A DNA stretch of 64,000 nucleotides from Fischerella sp. CENA71. GTDB lineage: Bacteria; Cyanobacteriota; Cyanobacteriia; Cyanobacteriales; Nostocaceae. The notes below the pieces were generated by a model. That model was given only the letters and a program-made list of their open reading frames with translations, had not been told where the DNA came from and made no database searches. Made by a program: the position numbers and the translations under genes. Below are positions 32,892 through 40,376 of this stretch, piece after piece (position 1 is the stretch's first letter; every line of letters starts with the position of its first letter). The stretch spans positions 176,038 through 240,037 of the forward strand of contig JANBVI010000008.1 in NCBI GenBank assembly GCA_024239075.1. The letters are read 5' to 3'.

Positions 32892-34355
32892 TCATTGGTC
32901 ATTAGTTTTTCCTCCTTCCTTGTCCCCTTTGTCCCTCTTGTCCCCGATTCTTAATCCTCGATCTTTACTATATTCACGTAATTTCTGCAATAGCTTTTCT
33001 TGAGATTCTGAGGTAGTAAACTCAATTGCTGTTGGTTGAATTTCTTTGCTTGCACTTATCTGTGTTGCAGGTGGAAGATTAAACTGAATGCTTGGTTGAT
33101 CTTTATTTTTTGGTTGATTTTTGTTTGTTGTTAATGTTGTTGCTTTGGGATTTTTTACGGCTGTTTTGACTGCATCGAGTGTAGATGCAACTTCAATTTG
33201 TTTCTCTATTTGCTCAGTAGAAGACACTAATTTACCTAAACCATTTACCAGGTTTCTGACATTTTCTCGAAAATTTGGATCACCAGTCAATTCGTCTAAA
33301 TCAGAAGTGATTTTCTCGACGTTTTCAAATGTTACCCTGGCAGAATCTAGAGTTTGTTGCAGCACCAAAATATTATTAGGATTGTTAAGCGCTTGGCTAG
33401 CATCCCGCAAATTAGCTGAGGCTTGGGCTGCGTTTGCAGAGAGTGTTTCTAAGTTTTGAATTACCTCTCCTTGTGTCAAGCGATTGATAGTTGGTGATAA
33501 GCTACTAACTGTAGTTCTGAGTTCAGTTGTAGTTGCCGTAATATTATTTAAAGTGCCAACCAGTGAAGAACGATTACTTGTGAGCAGGGTATCCAGATTT
33601 TTGATCAGTTGACTTGCTTGAGTTGCTGTGAGACTGAGATCCTTTGCTGTGGTACTAAATTGACTAGTTGTTTTAGTAGCAGATACGGTGATTTTATCGG
33701 CTGCATTTGCCACTGAATTTGTAGCAGTTGACAAACCACTTATTTGTTTTTGCGTACTTTTTGTCAAGTTGGAAAGATCGCGGCTAAGAACAACAACTTG
33801 AGCAGCCGCTTTGGAAGCATTTACTAATGTATTGTTGAGATTATCGTAGATTTGAGGTTGAGTATAAAGATTGGCAAAAACAGTACTGCTGCGAATTAAC
33901 TCATCCAAACTAATACCAATTTGACCTTTTAACCGTGAACCATTACAAATGATAAGACTCGGATCACAATCTTTATCTAAAGGTTTAGCAATCTTACCAC
34001 TTGGTAATGGTGATTTCGGTGTAATGTCAACAATGCTTTCGTTAATCAGACCCGATTGATTTGCTTCTACTTTTACATCACGGGGAATAATCAGGTTAGG
34101 ATTGGCAATTTCGATTTCTACCTCTACATTGTTCGGTCTTGGTCGGATTGCAGAAATATTGCCGACTTTGACGCCACGAAAGCGAACAACAGCTCCTTTT
34201 TGCATCCCACCAGCATTTGCAAATTCAACAAAAGCTTTGTATGAACTCGCAGCAACACTAAATCTTGTTAACCAGAGGATAATTATTCCAAACACACCTA
34301 CTCCAACGAGGAGTAGTAAACCCACAGAACCTTCTCGAAAAGTGCGCGATCGCAT
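32892..34355 (-). CDS. MCE/MlaD-family lipid transport protein
   Basis: 487 residues. An N-terminal membrane anchor (GLLLLVGVGVFGIIILWL) is followed by the MCE domain (KAFVEFANAGGMQKGAVVRFRGVKVGNI). The rest, about 170-400, is a long Ser/Thr/Asn/Ala-rich helical region with regularly spaced hydrophobics, likely a coiled-coil tube or needle; a polar low-complexity tail ends the protein. MCE proteins bind lipids and span the periplasm; the chloroplast homologue is TGD2. It lies 180 bp after the ATPase gene at 34536-35324 on the same strand, a normal partner. The MlaE-type permease is not in the window. Confidence 0.85.
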   Translation of the reverse strand: MRSRTFREGSVGLLLLVGVGVFGIIILWLTRFSVAASSYKAFVEFANAGGMQKGAVVRFRGVKVGNISAIRPRPNNVEVEIEIANPNLIIPRDVKVEANQSGLINESIVDITPKSPLPSGKIAKPLDKDCDPSLIICNGSRLKGQIGISLDELIRSSTVFANLYTQPQIYDNLNNTLVNASKAAAQVVVLSRDLSNLTKSTQKQISGLSTATNSVANAADKITVSATKTTSQFSTTAKDLSLTATQASQLIKNLDTLLTSNRSSLVGTLNNITATTTELRTTVSSLSPTINRLTQGEVIQNLETLSANAAQASANLRDASQALNNPNNILVLQQTLDSARVTFENVEKITSDLDELTGDPNFRENVRNLVNGLGKLVSSTEQIEKQIEVASTLDAVKTAVKNPKATTLTTNKNQPKNKDQPSIQFNLPPATQISASKEIQPTAIEFTTSESQEKLLQKLREYSKDRGLRIGDKRDKGDKEGGKTNDQ

Positions 34356-34535
34356 TTTTTTATCCTCCCACTCAGATTTTTAGATTTTAGATTAGGTTGT
34401 GGTTTGTTGGTTGTTATTGGTCATTTGTCATTTGTTATTCTCCGCGTCCCCGTGTTCCCGCGTCTCCCTGCTTCCTTGTCTCCCTTGTCCTCCTTGTCCC
34501 TCTTCCTAAATTTTTAATTTTTAATTGTTTACCCC

Positions 34536-35324
34536 TCATCCTGCTACTTGAATTGGTCCAGATATACTTCCGCTCATAAATTGTCTGATTAAAGGATTAT
34601 CTGTGTGGTCTAGTTCGCTGACTGCGCCTTGCCACTGTACTGTACCGTGATAGAGAAATATTATCCTATCAGCTGTTCTGCGGATGGTGCTTTCTTGGTG
34701 AGTGACAATTGCGTAGGTACTACAGACTCCTTGTGTTGATCGCAATTGTCGGATCAAATCCTCGATGACTGTTGAGGCGATGGGGTCGAGTCCAGCCGTG
34801 GGTTCATCGTATAGTAAAACCTCTGGTCCTTCTTTGGCGTTTTCCGGATTAGACATAATTGCGCGAGCAAAACTTACCCGTTTTCGCATCCCTCCGGATA
34901 GTTCCGCAGGATAGCGATCGCTAATTCCTGGTAAACCCACCATCTCTAATTTTTCCTCGACTAGTTCACGAACTCGCGATCGCGATAGTTTTGAGTGTTG
35001 ATAGAGAAAAAACCCGACATTTTCATCGACTGTCAGTGAATCAAATAATGCTGCCTGCTGAAATACCATACCAATACCAATTGGATCTGCTGCATCTTCA
35101 ACCAATCCTTCTCGGCGCACACCTTGCACAATAATTTCTCCAGCATCAGGAGCAATCAAACCTGCAATTATACGTAAAATTGTTGATTTACCAGTACCAC
35201 TAGGCCCAATTATTCCTAATGCTTCTCCCCGATAAATCCTCAAATCCACGTTATCTAATACTTTATTGTCACCAAAGGATTTAGAAACACCTTTTAGTTC
35301 GATTAATGGTTCGTCATTAGTCAT
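34536..35324 (-). CDS. MlaF/TGD3-like ABC ATPase for lipid transport
   Basis: 262 residues, one ABC ATPase domain: Walker A GPSGTGKST, Q-loop GMVFQQAALFDSL, signature LSGGMRKR, Walker B VLLYDEPTAGLDP, and H-loop IVTHQ. The FQQAALFDSLTV and SGGMRKR variants are typical of MlaF-type ATPases that power MCE lipid transporters. It precedes the MCE/MlaD gene on the same strand. The ATG lies in a GACTAATGACGAA repeat unit. A permease gene must be elsewhere. The function is well supported by family and pairing. Confidence 0.88.
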   Translation of the reverse strand: MTNDEPLIELKGVSKSFGDNKVLDNVDLRIYRGEALGIIGPSGTGKSTILRIIAGLIAPDAGEIIVQGVRREGLVEDAADPIGIGMVFQQAALFDSLTVDENVGFFLYQHSKLSRSRVRELVEEKLEMVGLPGISDRYPAELSGGMRKRVSFARAIMSNPENAKEGPEVLLYDEPTAGLDPIASTVIEDLIRQLRSTQGVCSTYAIVTHQESTIRRTADRIIFLYHGTVQWQGAVSELDHTDNPLIRQFMSGSISGPIQVAG

Positions 35325-35333
35325 TGGTCATTA

Positions 35334-35417
35334 GTCATTAGTCAATGGTCAAGGGTCATTAGTCAATGGTCAAGGGTCATTAGTCAATGGTCAAGGGTCA
35401 TTAGTCAATGGTCAAGG
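35334..35417. repeat. 21-bp tandem repeat, four copies, between divergent genes
   Basis: The unit GTCATTAGTCAATGGTCAAGG occurs four times without change (35334, 35355, 35376, 35397), flanked by partial units up to the start of the next gene. Each unit is three related heptamers, so it looks like an expanded STRR. No spacers, hence not CRISPR. Confidence 0.85.
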
Positions 35418-35477
35418 GTCATTTGTTATTAGTATTAGACAAGAGACAAAGGACAAATGACTAAGGACAAATGACTA

Positions 35478-36995
35478 ATGACAAAGGACAAATATGATGT
35501 CATCGTCATAGGTAGCGGGATTGGTGGGTTGTGTGCTGCGGGCTTACTTGCGCGTTACGGTAAACGCGTAATTGTCTGCGAAAGTCACACAATAGCTGGT
35601 GGTGCTGCTCATAATTTTAGACGTCGGGGATTTGAGTTTGATTCTGGCCCTTCATTTTATTGTGGTTTAACCGACATCCAGAGTTTGAATCCTCTCAAAC
35701 AAGTTTTAGATGTGATTGGTGAATCTGTTGCAGCCATACGCTACGATCCATTAGGACATTACCATTTTCCCGAAGGTACTTTGGCAGTTTACAGCGATGG
35801 CGATCGCTATCGTGGTGAAGTAGCGAAAATTACTCCTGTTGGTGCAAAGGAATTAGCACAGTTTGAACGCCGCCTGTTACCTTTATATGATGCGATGAAA
35901 GGCATTCCGACTCTGGCATTGAGAGCGGATTGGCAATTATTCCCTCTGCTGCTGGGGCGTTATTTACCATCTTTGTTAAAAATGCTACCTAATTTGCCGC
36001 TTGTCCAGGCTTCTGTAGGCAGCGTGATGGATGCTACAGTAAAAGACCCTTGGGTCAGACGGCTGATTGACCTAGAATGTTTTTTATTATCAGGTTTAAA
36101 AGCACACGGCACAATTGCACCTGAAGTAGCTTTTATGTTAGGTGAACGTACTCGTGCAGGTGTTGAGTATCCTGTGGGTGGAAGTGGAGCAATTGTCAAC
36201 GCTTTGGTGCGGGGGTTAGAACGCTGGGGTGGTAAGTTGTTGCTGGGGTGTCATGTTGAGCAAATTTTGGTGGAATCGGGGAAAGTTGTGGGTGTACGGT
36301 TGCGATCGCAATCTATCCTGAAAGCGCCTATAGTAATTTCTAATGCCAGTATTTGGGATACCTATACTCAGCTATTAGATTCTGATGACTTACCCACATC
36401 TGAACGCCAAGCAGCTTTGGCTACACCCACAGTCGCAAGTTTTATGCATTTACACTTAGGAATTCGCGCTGATGGTTTAGAAAATTTAACAGGTCATCAC
36501 GTAGTAGTTCACGACGCAAATCAAGATATCACCACACCAGGGAATACTTGTATGGTATCAATTCCCAGCGTTTGGGATGCAAAACTTGCGCCTGAAGGAC
36601 ACCATATAGTCCACGCTTACACCCTAGAACCTTATACTGCATGGGAACGCGATGATGGGTATGAACACAAGAAACGGGAAAAAGCAGAAACTTTGTATCG
36701 CGCCTTAAAGAAAATTATCCCGGATATTAGGGAACGTGTAGTGGTAGAACTTATCGGTACACCCCTAACTCATGCCAATTATTTACGAAGATATCAGGGA
36801 ACCTACGGCCCTGGGATCGCAGCAGGTAAGGGTATGTTTCCGGGAACCCACACACCCATACAGGGTTTGTATCGTGTTGGTGATAGCACTATGCCAGGAA
36901 TTGGTGTCCCTGCGGTAGCTGCGTCTGGTATTTTGTGCGCGAATACGTTAGTGGGAGTCAAGCAAATGAAGGAATTGTTGAAGTTTTATAGCTGA
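35478..36995 (+). CDS. FAD-dependent carotenoid isomerase/phytoene-desaturase-family oxidoreductase
   Basis: 505 residues. The N-terminal FAD-binding motif is VIVIGSGIGGLCAAGLLARYGKRVIVCES, and the C-terminus has the family motif YRVGDSTMPGIGVPAVAASGI. In between, YPVGGSGAIVNALVRGLERWGG is typical of CrtI/CrtH/CrtO-type proteins. Such enzymes desaturate, isomerise or oxidise carotenoids; the exact reaction here is not evident, and I would not call it CrtH itself. It is divergent from the mlaF-like gene across 21-bp repeats, and its ATG falls in an AATGACAAAGGAC repeat. Intact. Confidence 0.8.
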   Translation: MTKDKYDVIVIGSGIGGLCAAGLLARYGKRVIVCESHTIAGGAAHNFRRRGFEFDSGPSFYCGLTDIQSLNPLKQVLDVIGESVAAIRYDPLGHYHFPEGTLAVYSDGDRYRGEVAKITPVGAKELAQFERRLLPLYDAMKGIPTLALRADWQLFPLLLGRYLPSLLKMLPNLPLVQASVGSVMDATVKDPWVRRLIDLECFLLSGLKAHGTIAPEVAFMLGERTRAGVEYPVGGSGAIVNALVRGLERWGGKLLLGCHVEQILVESGKVVGVRLRSQSILKAPIVISNASIWDTYTQLLDSDDLPTSERQAALATPTVASFMHLHLGIRADGLENLTGHHVVVHDANQDITTPGNTCMVSIPSVWDAKLAPEGHHIVHAYTLEPYTAWERDDGYEHKKREKAETLYRALKKIIPDIRERVVVELIGTPLTHANYLRRYQGTYGPGIAAGKGMFPGTHTPIQGLYRVGDSTMPGIGVPAVAASGILCANTLVGVKQMKELLKFYS

Positions 36996-36997
36996 CA

Positions 36998-37215
36998 AAT
37001 TGCCAAGCATGAGAAAAACCTGAAACGTAAACAACAAAAGCTAGCACGCAATCAATATTAGAGCAGAGGGAATCAGAATGCTAAAGGTGGATGGTTCAGC
37101 CGTCTGGGCTTTCGGAGGGGAAGTGGACCAAAGATGGGACGAAAGTCTCATCTTTGGTCCACTTCCCCCGTGAGTACAGAAGCCACACCCTCAGCCGAAG
37201 GCAGGGTGTGGGGTA
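36998..37215 (+). mobile_element. decayed IS200/IS605-type element: tnpB fragment and right-end structure
   Basis: From 37005 the frame KHEKNLKRKQQKLARNQY then stop matches the basic helix of TnpB (KxEKxLKRxQRKLSRK). Directly after comes the GC-rich 3' region usual for tnpB ends: a 24-bp hairpin (37117-37140 with 37145-37168) closed by a GAAA tetraloop, a second hairpin CCACACCCT...AGGGTGTGG (about 37183-37211), and GGGGTAGTTCAC. The middle of tnpB is deleted. The 3' structured part corresponds to where the guide (omega) RNA lies in intact elements. Confidence 0.65.
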
Positions 37216-37217
37216 GT

Positions 37218-37619
37218 TCACCCCATTAAAATGACTGTATCAATAACGTGAATGACACCATTATCTGCTTCAATATCTGCGGCTAAAACAGTAGCATTTT
37301 TGACTTCAAACCCTTCAGAACAGTCAATTTTAATTGTTGAACCTTCTACAGAAGTCACAGTCCCAAATTGAGCTAAATCTGCTTGCTTGAGCTTTCCCGG
37401 TACAACATGATACTTTAAGATGCGTGTTAGCTGGGGAATATTCTGCACGAGGGTTTGTATGGTTCCTGGGGGTAACTTAGCAAAAGCATCATCATTAGGC
37501 GCAAAAACAGTAAATGGGCCAGGACTTTTTAATACATCTACTAAACCTGCGGCTTGCACAGCAGTTACCAAAGTTGTAAAAGAACCTGCACCAACAGCAA
37601 TATCAACTATATCAGCCAT
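37218..37619 (-). CDS. fasciclin-domain (FAS1) protein
   Basis: 133 residues, a single FAS1 domain: [37 protein letters not shown] (H1 region), [14 protein letters not shown], and [18 protein letters not shown] (H2 region). FAS1 domains mediate adhesion or bind surface ligands. No signal peptide is visible at this start, as in many cyanobacterial single-domain fasciclins. Its stop lies next to the IS605-type remnant (36998-37215), which may have removed a terminator. Family certain. Confidence 0.93.
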   Translation of the reverse strand: MADIVDIAVGAGSFTTLVTAVQAAGLVDVLKSPGPFTVFAPNDDAFAKLPPGTIQTLVQNIPQLTRILKYHVVPGKLKQADLAQFGTVTSVEGSTIKIDCSEGFEVKNATVLAADIEADNGVIHVIDTVILMG

Positions 37620-37780
37620 TTATTTCACCATTACTCTAAAAAAGATTTTAAATGAGAGTAAATTATTATTCGTTTTAATTAAGTAATGATACATATCAGT
37701 GAAGTACCCCCTACTTCGTAAAACTACGTGCGGGGCTTCCTGACCTCACCCACTGTGGATTGCAGCCTTTTGGTAAGACA

Positions 37781-37909
37781 ATGTTTGGTTTAATGTCTCT
37801 GTTTGGTAATAATGTTTGGTTAAATGCCCTAAGTGCGATCGCAGCTGGCTACTATGGCTTAATCATCCCCAACAAAATCGTAGGAACTAGTGCCTCACAT
37901 AACGTTTAA
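37781..37909 (+). CDS. possible 42-residue membrane peptide
   Basis: ATG at 37781, TAA at 37907-37909: MFGLMSLFGNNVWLNALSAI continuing to a hydrophobic stretch and ending SASHNV. One membrane span is likely. The spacer 37620-38007 otherwise shows only a GC-rich fragment (37705-37740) that looks like another transposon end. No ribosome-binding site is clear. It may be a small gene or a remnant. Confidence 0.25.
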   Translation: MFGLMSLFGNNVWLNALSAIAAGYYGLIIPNKIVGTSASHNV

Positions 37910-38007
37910 TATATATTAACGTTATTTCTAAGAGATGAGTTTTTAATCTCGCCATTTGGATGAGATGTTGAATTTATGACTGCCAAATGGCGATAAAGTT
38001 TTCACTA

Positions 38008-38283
38008 TCAACCACCAGCTACAGCCGGAACAATACTCACTTCATCACCATCTTTTAAAGATGTTTTTGTTCCTTCTAAAAAACGAATATCTTCGCTGTT
38101 GACGTATAAATTCAAAAATCGTCGTGGCTGTCCTCCCTCATCACACAAGCGTGATTTAATACCAGGAAAAGCTTGCTCTAGAGATTCAAAAAGTTCCGCT
38201 ATTGTATTAGCGTTGCAATCTAAAGTAGCTTGATTTTCAGTAAATTTTTGCAGAGCAGTAGGAACTAATACTTTTACAGACAT
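38008..38283 (-). CDS. MoaD/ThiS-like ubiquitin-fold sulfur carrier
   Basis: 91 residues with a beta-grasp pattern ([39 protein letters not shown]-like [20 protein letters not shown]) and a C-terminal VAGG. The terminal Gly-Gly is the site that is adenylated and thiocarboxylated in sulfur carriers. It follows thrC by 104 bp on the same strand. In actinobacteria a similar protein (CysO) supplies sulfur to a PLP-dependent cysteine synthase; pairing with a PLP threonine synthase may reflect a comparable link. Its substrate pathway is unproven. Confidence 0.85.
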   Translation of the reverse strand: MSVKVLVPTALQKFTENQATLDCNANTIAELFESLEQAFPGIKSRLCDEGGQPRRFLNLYVNSEDIRFLEGTKTSLKDGDEVSIVPAVAGG

Positions 38284-38287
38284 TTTG

Positions 38288-38386
38288 AATTGTTAGTTGT
38301 TAGTTGTTTGTTGTTGGTTATGAGATGTTAGTTGTTAGTTATTAGTTGTTTGTTGTTGGTTCTTAACCACTAACAACTAACTTTTT
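38288..38386. repeat. TTGTTAG/TTGTTTG short tandem repeats between thrC and the MoaD-like gene
   Basis: The whole spacer consists of TTAGTTG, TTTGTTG and GGTTATG-type units. STRR-like; no gene. Confidence 0.7.
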
Positions 38387-38387
38387 A

Positions 38388-39686
38388 TTAAACAAGAACT
38401 TGTTGCCATTCTAGGCGTTCTAGTGTACGAGAACGCTCAAGAGCTTGTTCAAAACTATCGAGCTTTGCTTCTATTGTTAGAGGTTCACCAATGTAGCCCT
38501 GCACTGCTTCTTGGGTTTTTAAACCATTTCCAGTGATGTAGACTACGGTGGTTTCATCTGGATCAATTTTGCCAGCTTCTACTAATTTTTTGAGTACAGC
38601 AACGGTTGTACCGCCAGCGGTTTCGGTAAAAATACCTTCAGTTTCAGCTAGTAACTTGATGCCTTCTATAATCTCAGCATCAGTTACAGATTCAATGCTA
38701 CCACCTGTTTTCTTGGCGATTTCGACAGCGTAAATACCATCTGCTGGATTGCCGATCGCGATCGATTTAGCAATTGTATTTGGTTTCACTGGCTGAATAA
38801 AATCGCGATCTTCTTTAAAGGCTTGAGCAATCGGTGAACAACCTTCAGCTTGGGCGCCACTGAATTTAACTGACTTACCTTCTACTAAACCAACTTCGAC
38901 AAATTCGTTGAAGCCCTTATAAATTTTTGTAAATAGGGAACCTGAAGCCAGAGGTGCAACGATGTGATCAGGTAGTTCCCATCCTAGTTGTTCTGCAACT
39001 TCAAAGCCCAGAGTTTTGGAACCTTCGGAGTAGTAAGGACGCAAATTAATATTGACAAAACCCCAGCCATGTGTGTTGGCAACTTCCGAGCAGAGACGGT
39101 TGACTTGGTCATAATTACCCTTAACAGCCATTAAGGTAGGGCTGTAGATGAGACTACCCAAAACCTTACCAGCTTCCAGATCAGAAGGGATGAAGACACA
39201 ACAGTCTAAACCAGCATGAGCTGCGATCGCAGCTGTAGAATTTGCCAAATTACCAGTACTAGCACAAGAAACAGTTGTAAAACCCAACTCTCGCGCCCGT
39301 GTCAAAGCAACTGATACCACCCTATCTTTAAAACTAAGGGTAGGCATATTCACAGCATCATTTTTTATGTAAAGCTTATTCAAACCCAAGCGACGTGCCA
39401 AGCGTTGGGAACGCACCAAGGGAGTCATACCAGTTCCGACATCAATAGGATTCTCGCTAGCCACAGGCAAAAACTTGCGATAGCGCCACATCGAATTTGG
39501 TCCCGCTTGAATTGATTCGCGGGTGACAGTTTGACGAAGGGTGCTGTAGTCGTAACCTACTTCTAAAGGCCCAAAACAGAATTCACACACATGATTAGCT
39601 TTGAGTTCGTATTCCGCACCACATTCTTTACATTTCAAAGCTTTAAAAGCTGTGGCTGATTTTTGGGTGTCAATTGCCTGAGTCAT
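38388..39686 (-). CDS. thrC: threonine synthase
   Basis: 432 residues. Converts O-phosphohomoserine to threonine with PLP. An N-terminal zinc-ribbon-like segment (CKECGAEYELKANHVCEFCFG) precedes the catalytic domain, which has the PLP lysine in PTLSFKDRVVSVAL, the phosphate-binding SCASTGNLANSTAA and a late GNGLKTQEAV. This is the long form with an N-terminal zinc knuckle usual in cyanobacteria. It leads a two-gene run with the MoaD-like gene. Strong call. Confidence 0.92.
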   Translation of the reverse strand: MTQAIDTQKSATAFKALKCKECGAEYELKANHVCEFCFGPLEVGYDYSTLRQTVTRESIQAGPNSMWRYRKFLPVASENPIDVGTGMTPLVRSQRLARRLGLNKLYIKNDAVNMPTLSFKDRVVSVALTRARELGFTTVSCASTGNLANSTAAIAAHAGLDCCVFIPSDLEAGKVLGSLIYSPTLMAVKGNYDQVNRLCSEVANTHGWGFVNINLRPYYSEGSKTLGFEVAEQLGWELPDHIVAPLASGSLFTKIYKGFNEFVEVGLVEGKSVKFSGAQAEGCSPIAQAFKEDRDFIQPVKPNTIAKSIAIGNPADGIYAVEIAKKTGGSIESVTDAEIIEGIKLLAETEGIFTETAGGTTVAVLKKLVEAGKIDPDETTVVYITGNGLKTQEAVQGYIGEPLTIEAKLDSFEQALERSRTLERLEWQQVLV

Positions 39687-40376
39687 AAACTAGCTTCTCC
39701 CTGGATGTCCCTCAACTGTCGCTTGATGCTATCACGAGTAAAAATACCAGTCAAATATACCCGACAAAAAATGTCGGAATTAAGAAAAAAGCATTGCATA
39801 ACTTGCATGTACGTATCTAATGCCATGCACACTACGAAAATTACTGATAAATTTGTATTTTTACTAATAAAAAATATCTTTTTTGCGTAAACAAATATAT
39901 TGCTAGTATATTTTATAACAATTTATCTGTGAAAGAAAATAAAATTTCGTTGTTTTTACCGATGGTATGCCTTTGTGTTAAGGGCTACTGTTGGTAACAT
40001 GACTTTAACCCATCAATAATCTATCTTGAGATAGGTAAATTAGATAAAAATGTGGTTGATTAAAAGTCCGTACTTAAGCAGTACTCAAATCATAAGGTGC
40101 ACATTAGGACATGAAAACTCAAAAGCACGAATCTGTTGATAGATTTTTTGGCAAACTATGTTTCGTTTCTCAATTGCCACAAAGTCTATCTTTTATGTTG
40201 TGTTATTTTATACAGCAATAAAAAGCTAAGTGGTTAATTAAGCTTTTGTGTTGGGTTGAACCTGAATTGTTAAGTAAATCTGCGGGTGATTTATCCAAGG
40301 ATAGAAACTTTTGGACAAAAAAATCCTGTGTTTTTACACAGGGTTGATTTTGAATATAAATTAAGCAGCTTAAATC
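39687..40376. other. intergenic region upstream of the secreted-protein cluster
   Basis: 690 bp without a convincing gene. A hairpin CCTGTG-TTTTTA-CACAGG lies at about 40324-40341, about 35 bp before the start codon at 40377, in the probable leader. No NtcA core or clear sigma-70 promoter was identified. Confidence 0.5.

Noticed and set aside
35334-35417. Possible CRISPR array
   Set aside because: The 21-bp units are directly abutting with no unique spacers and no cas genes are near.
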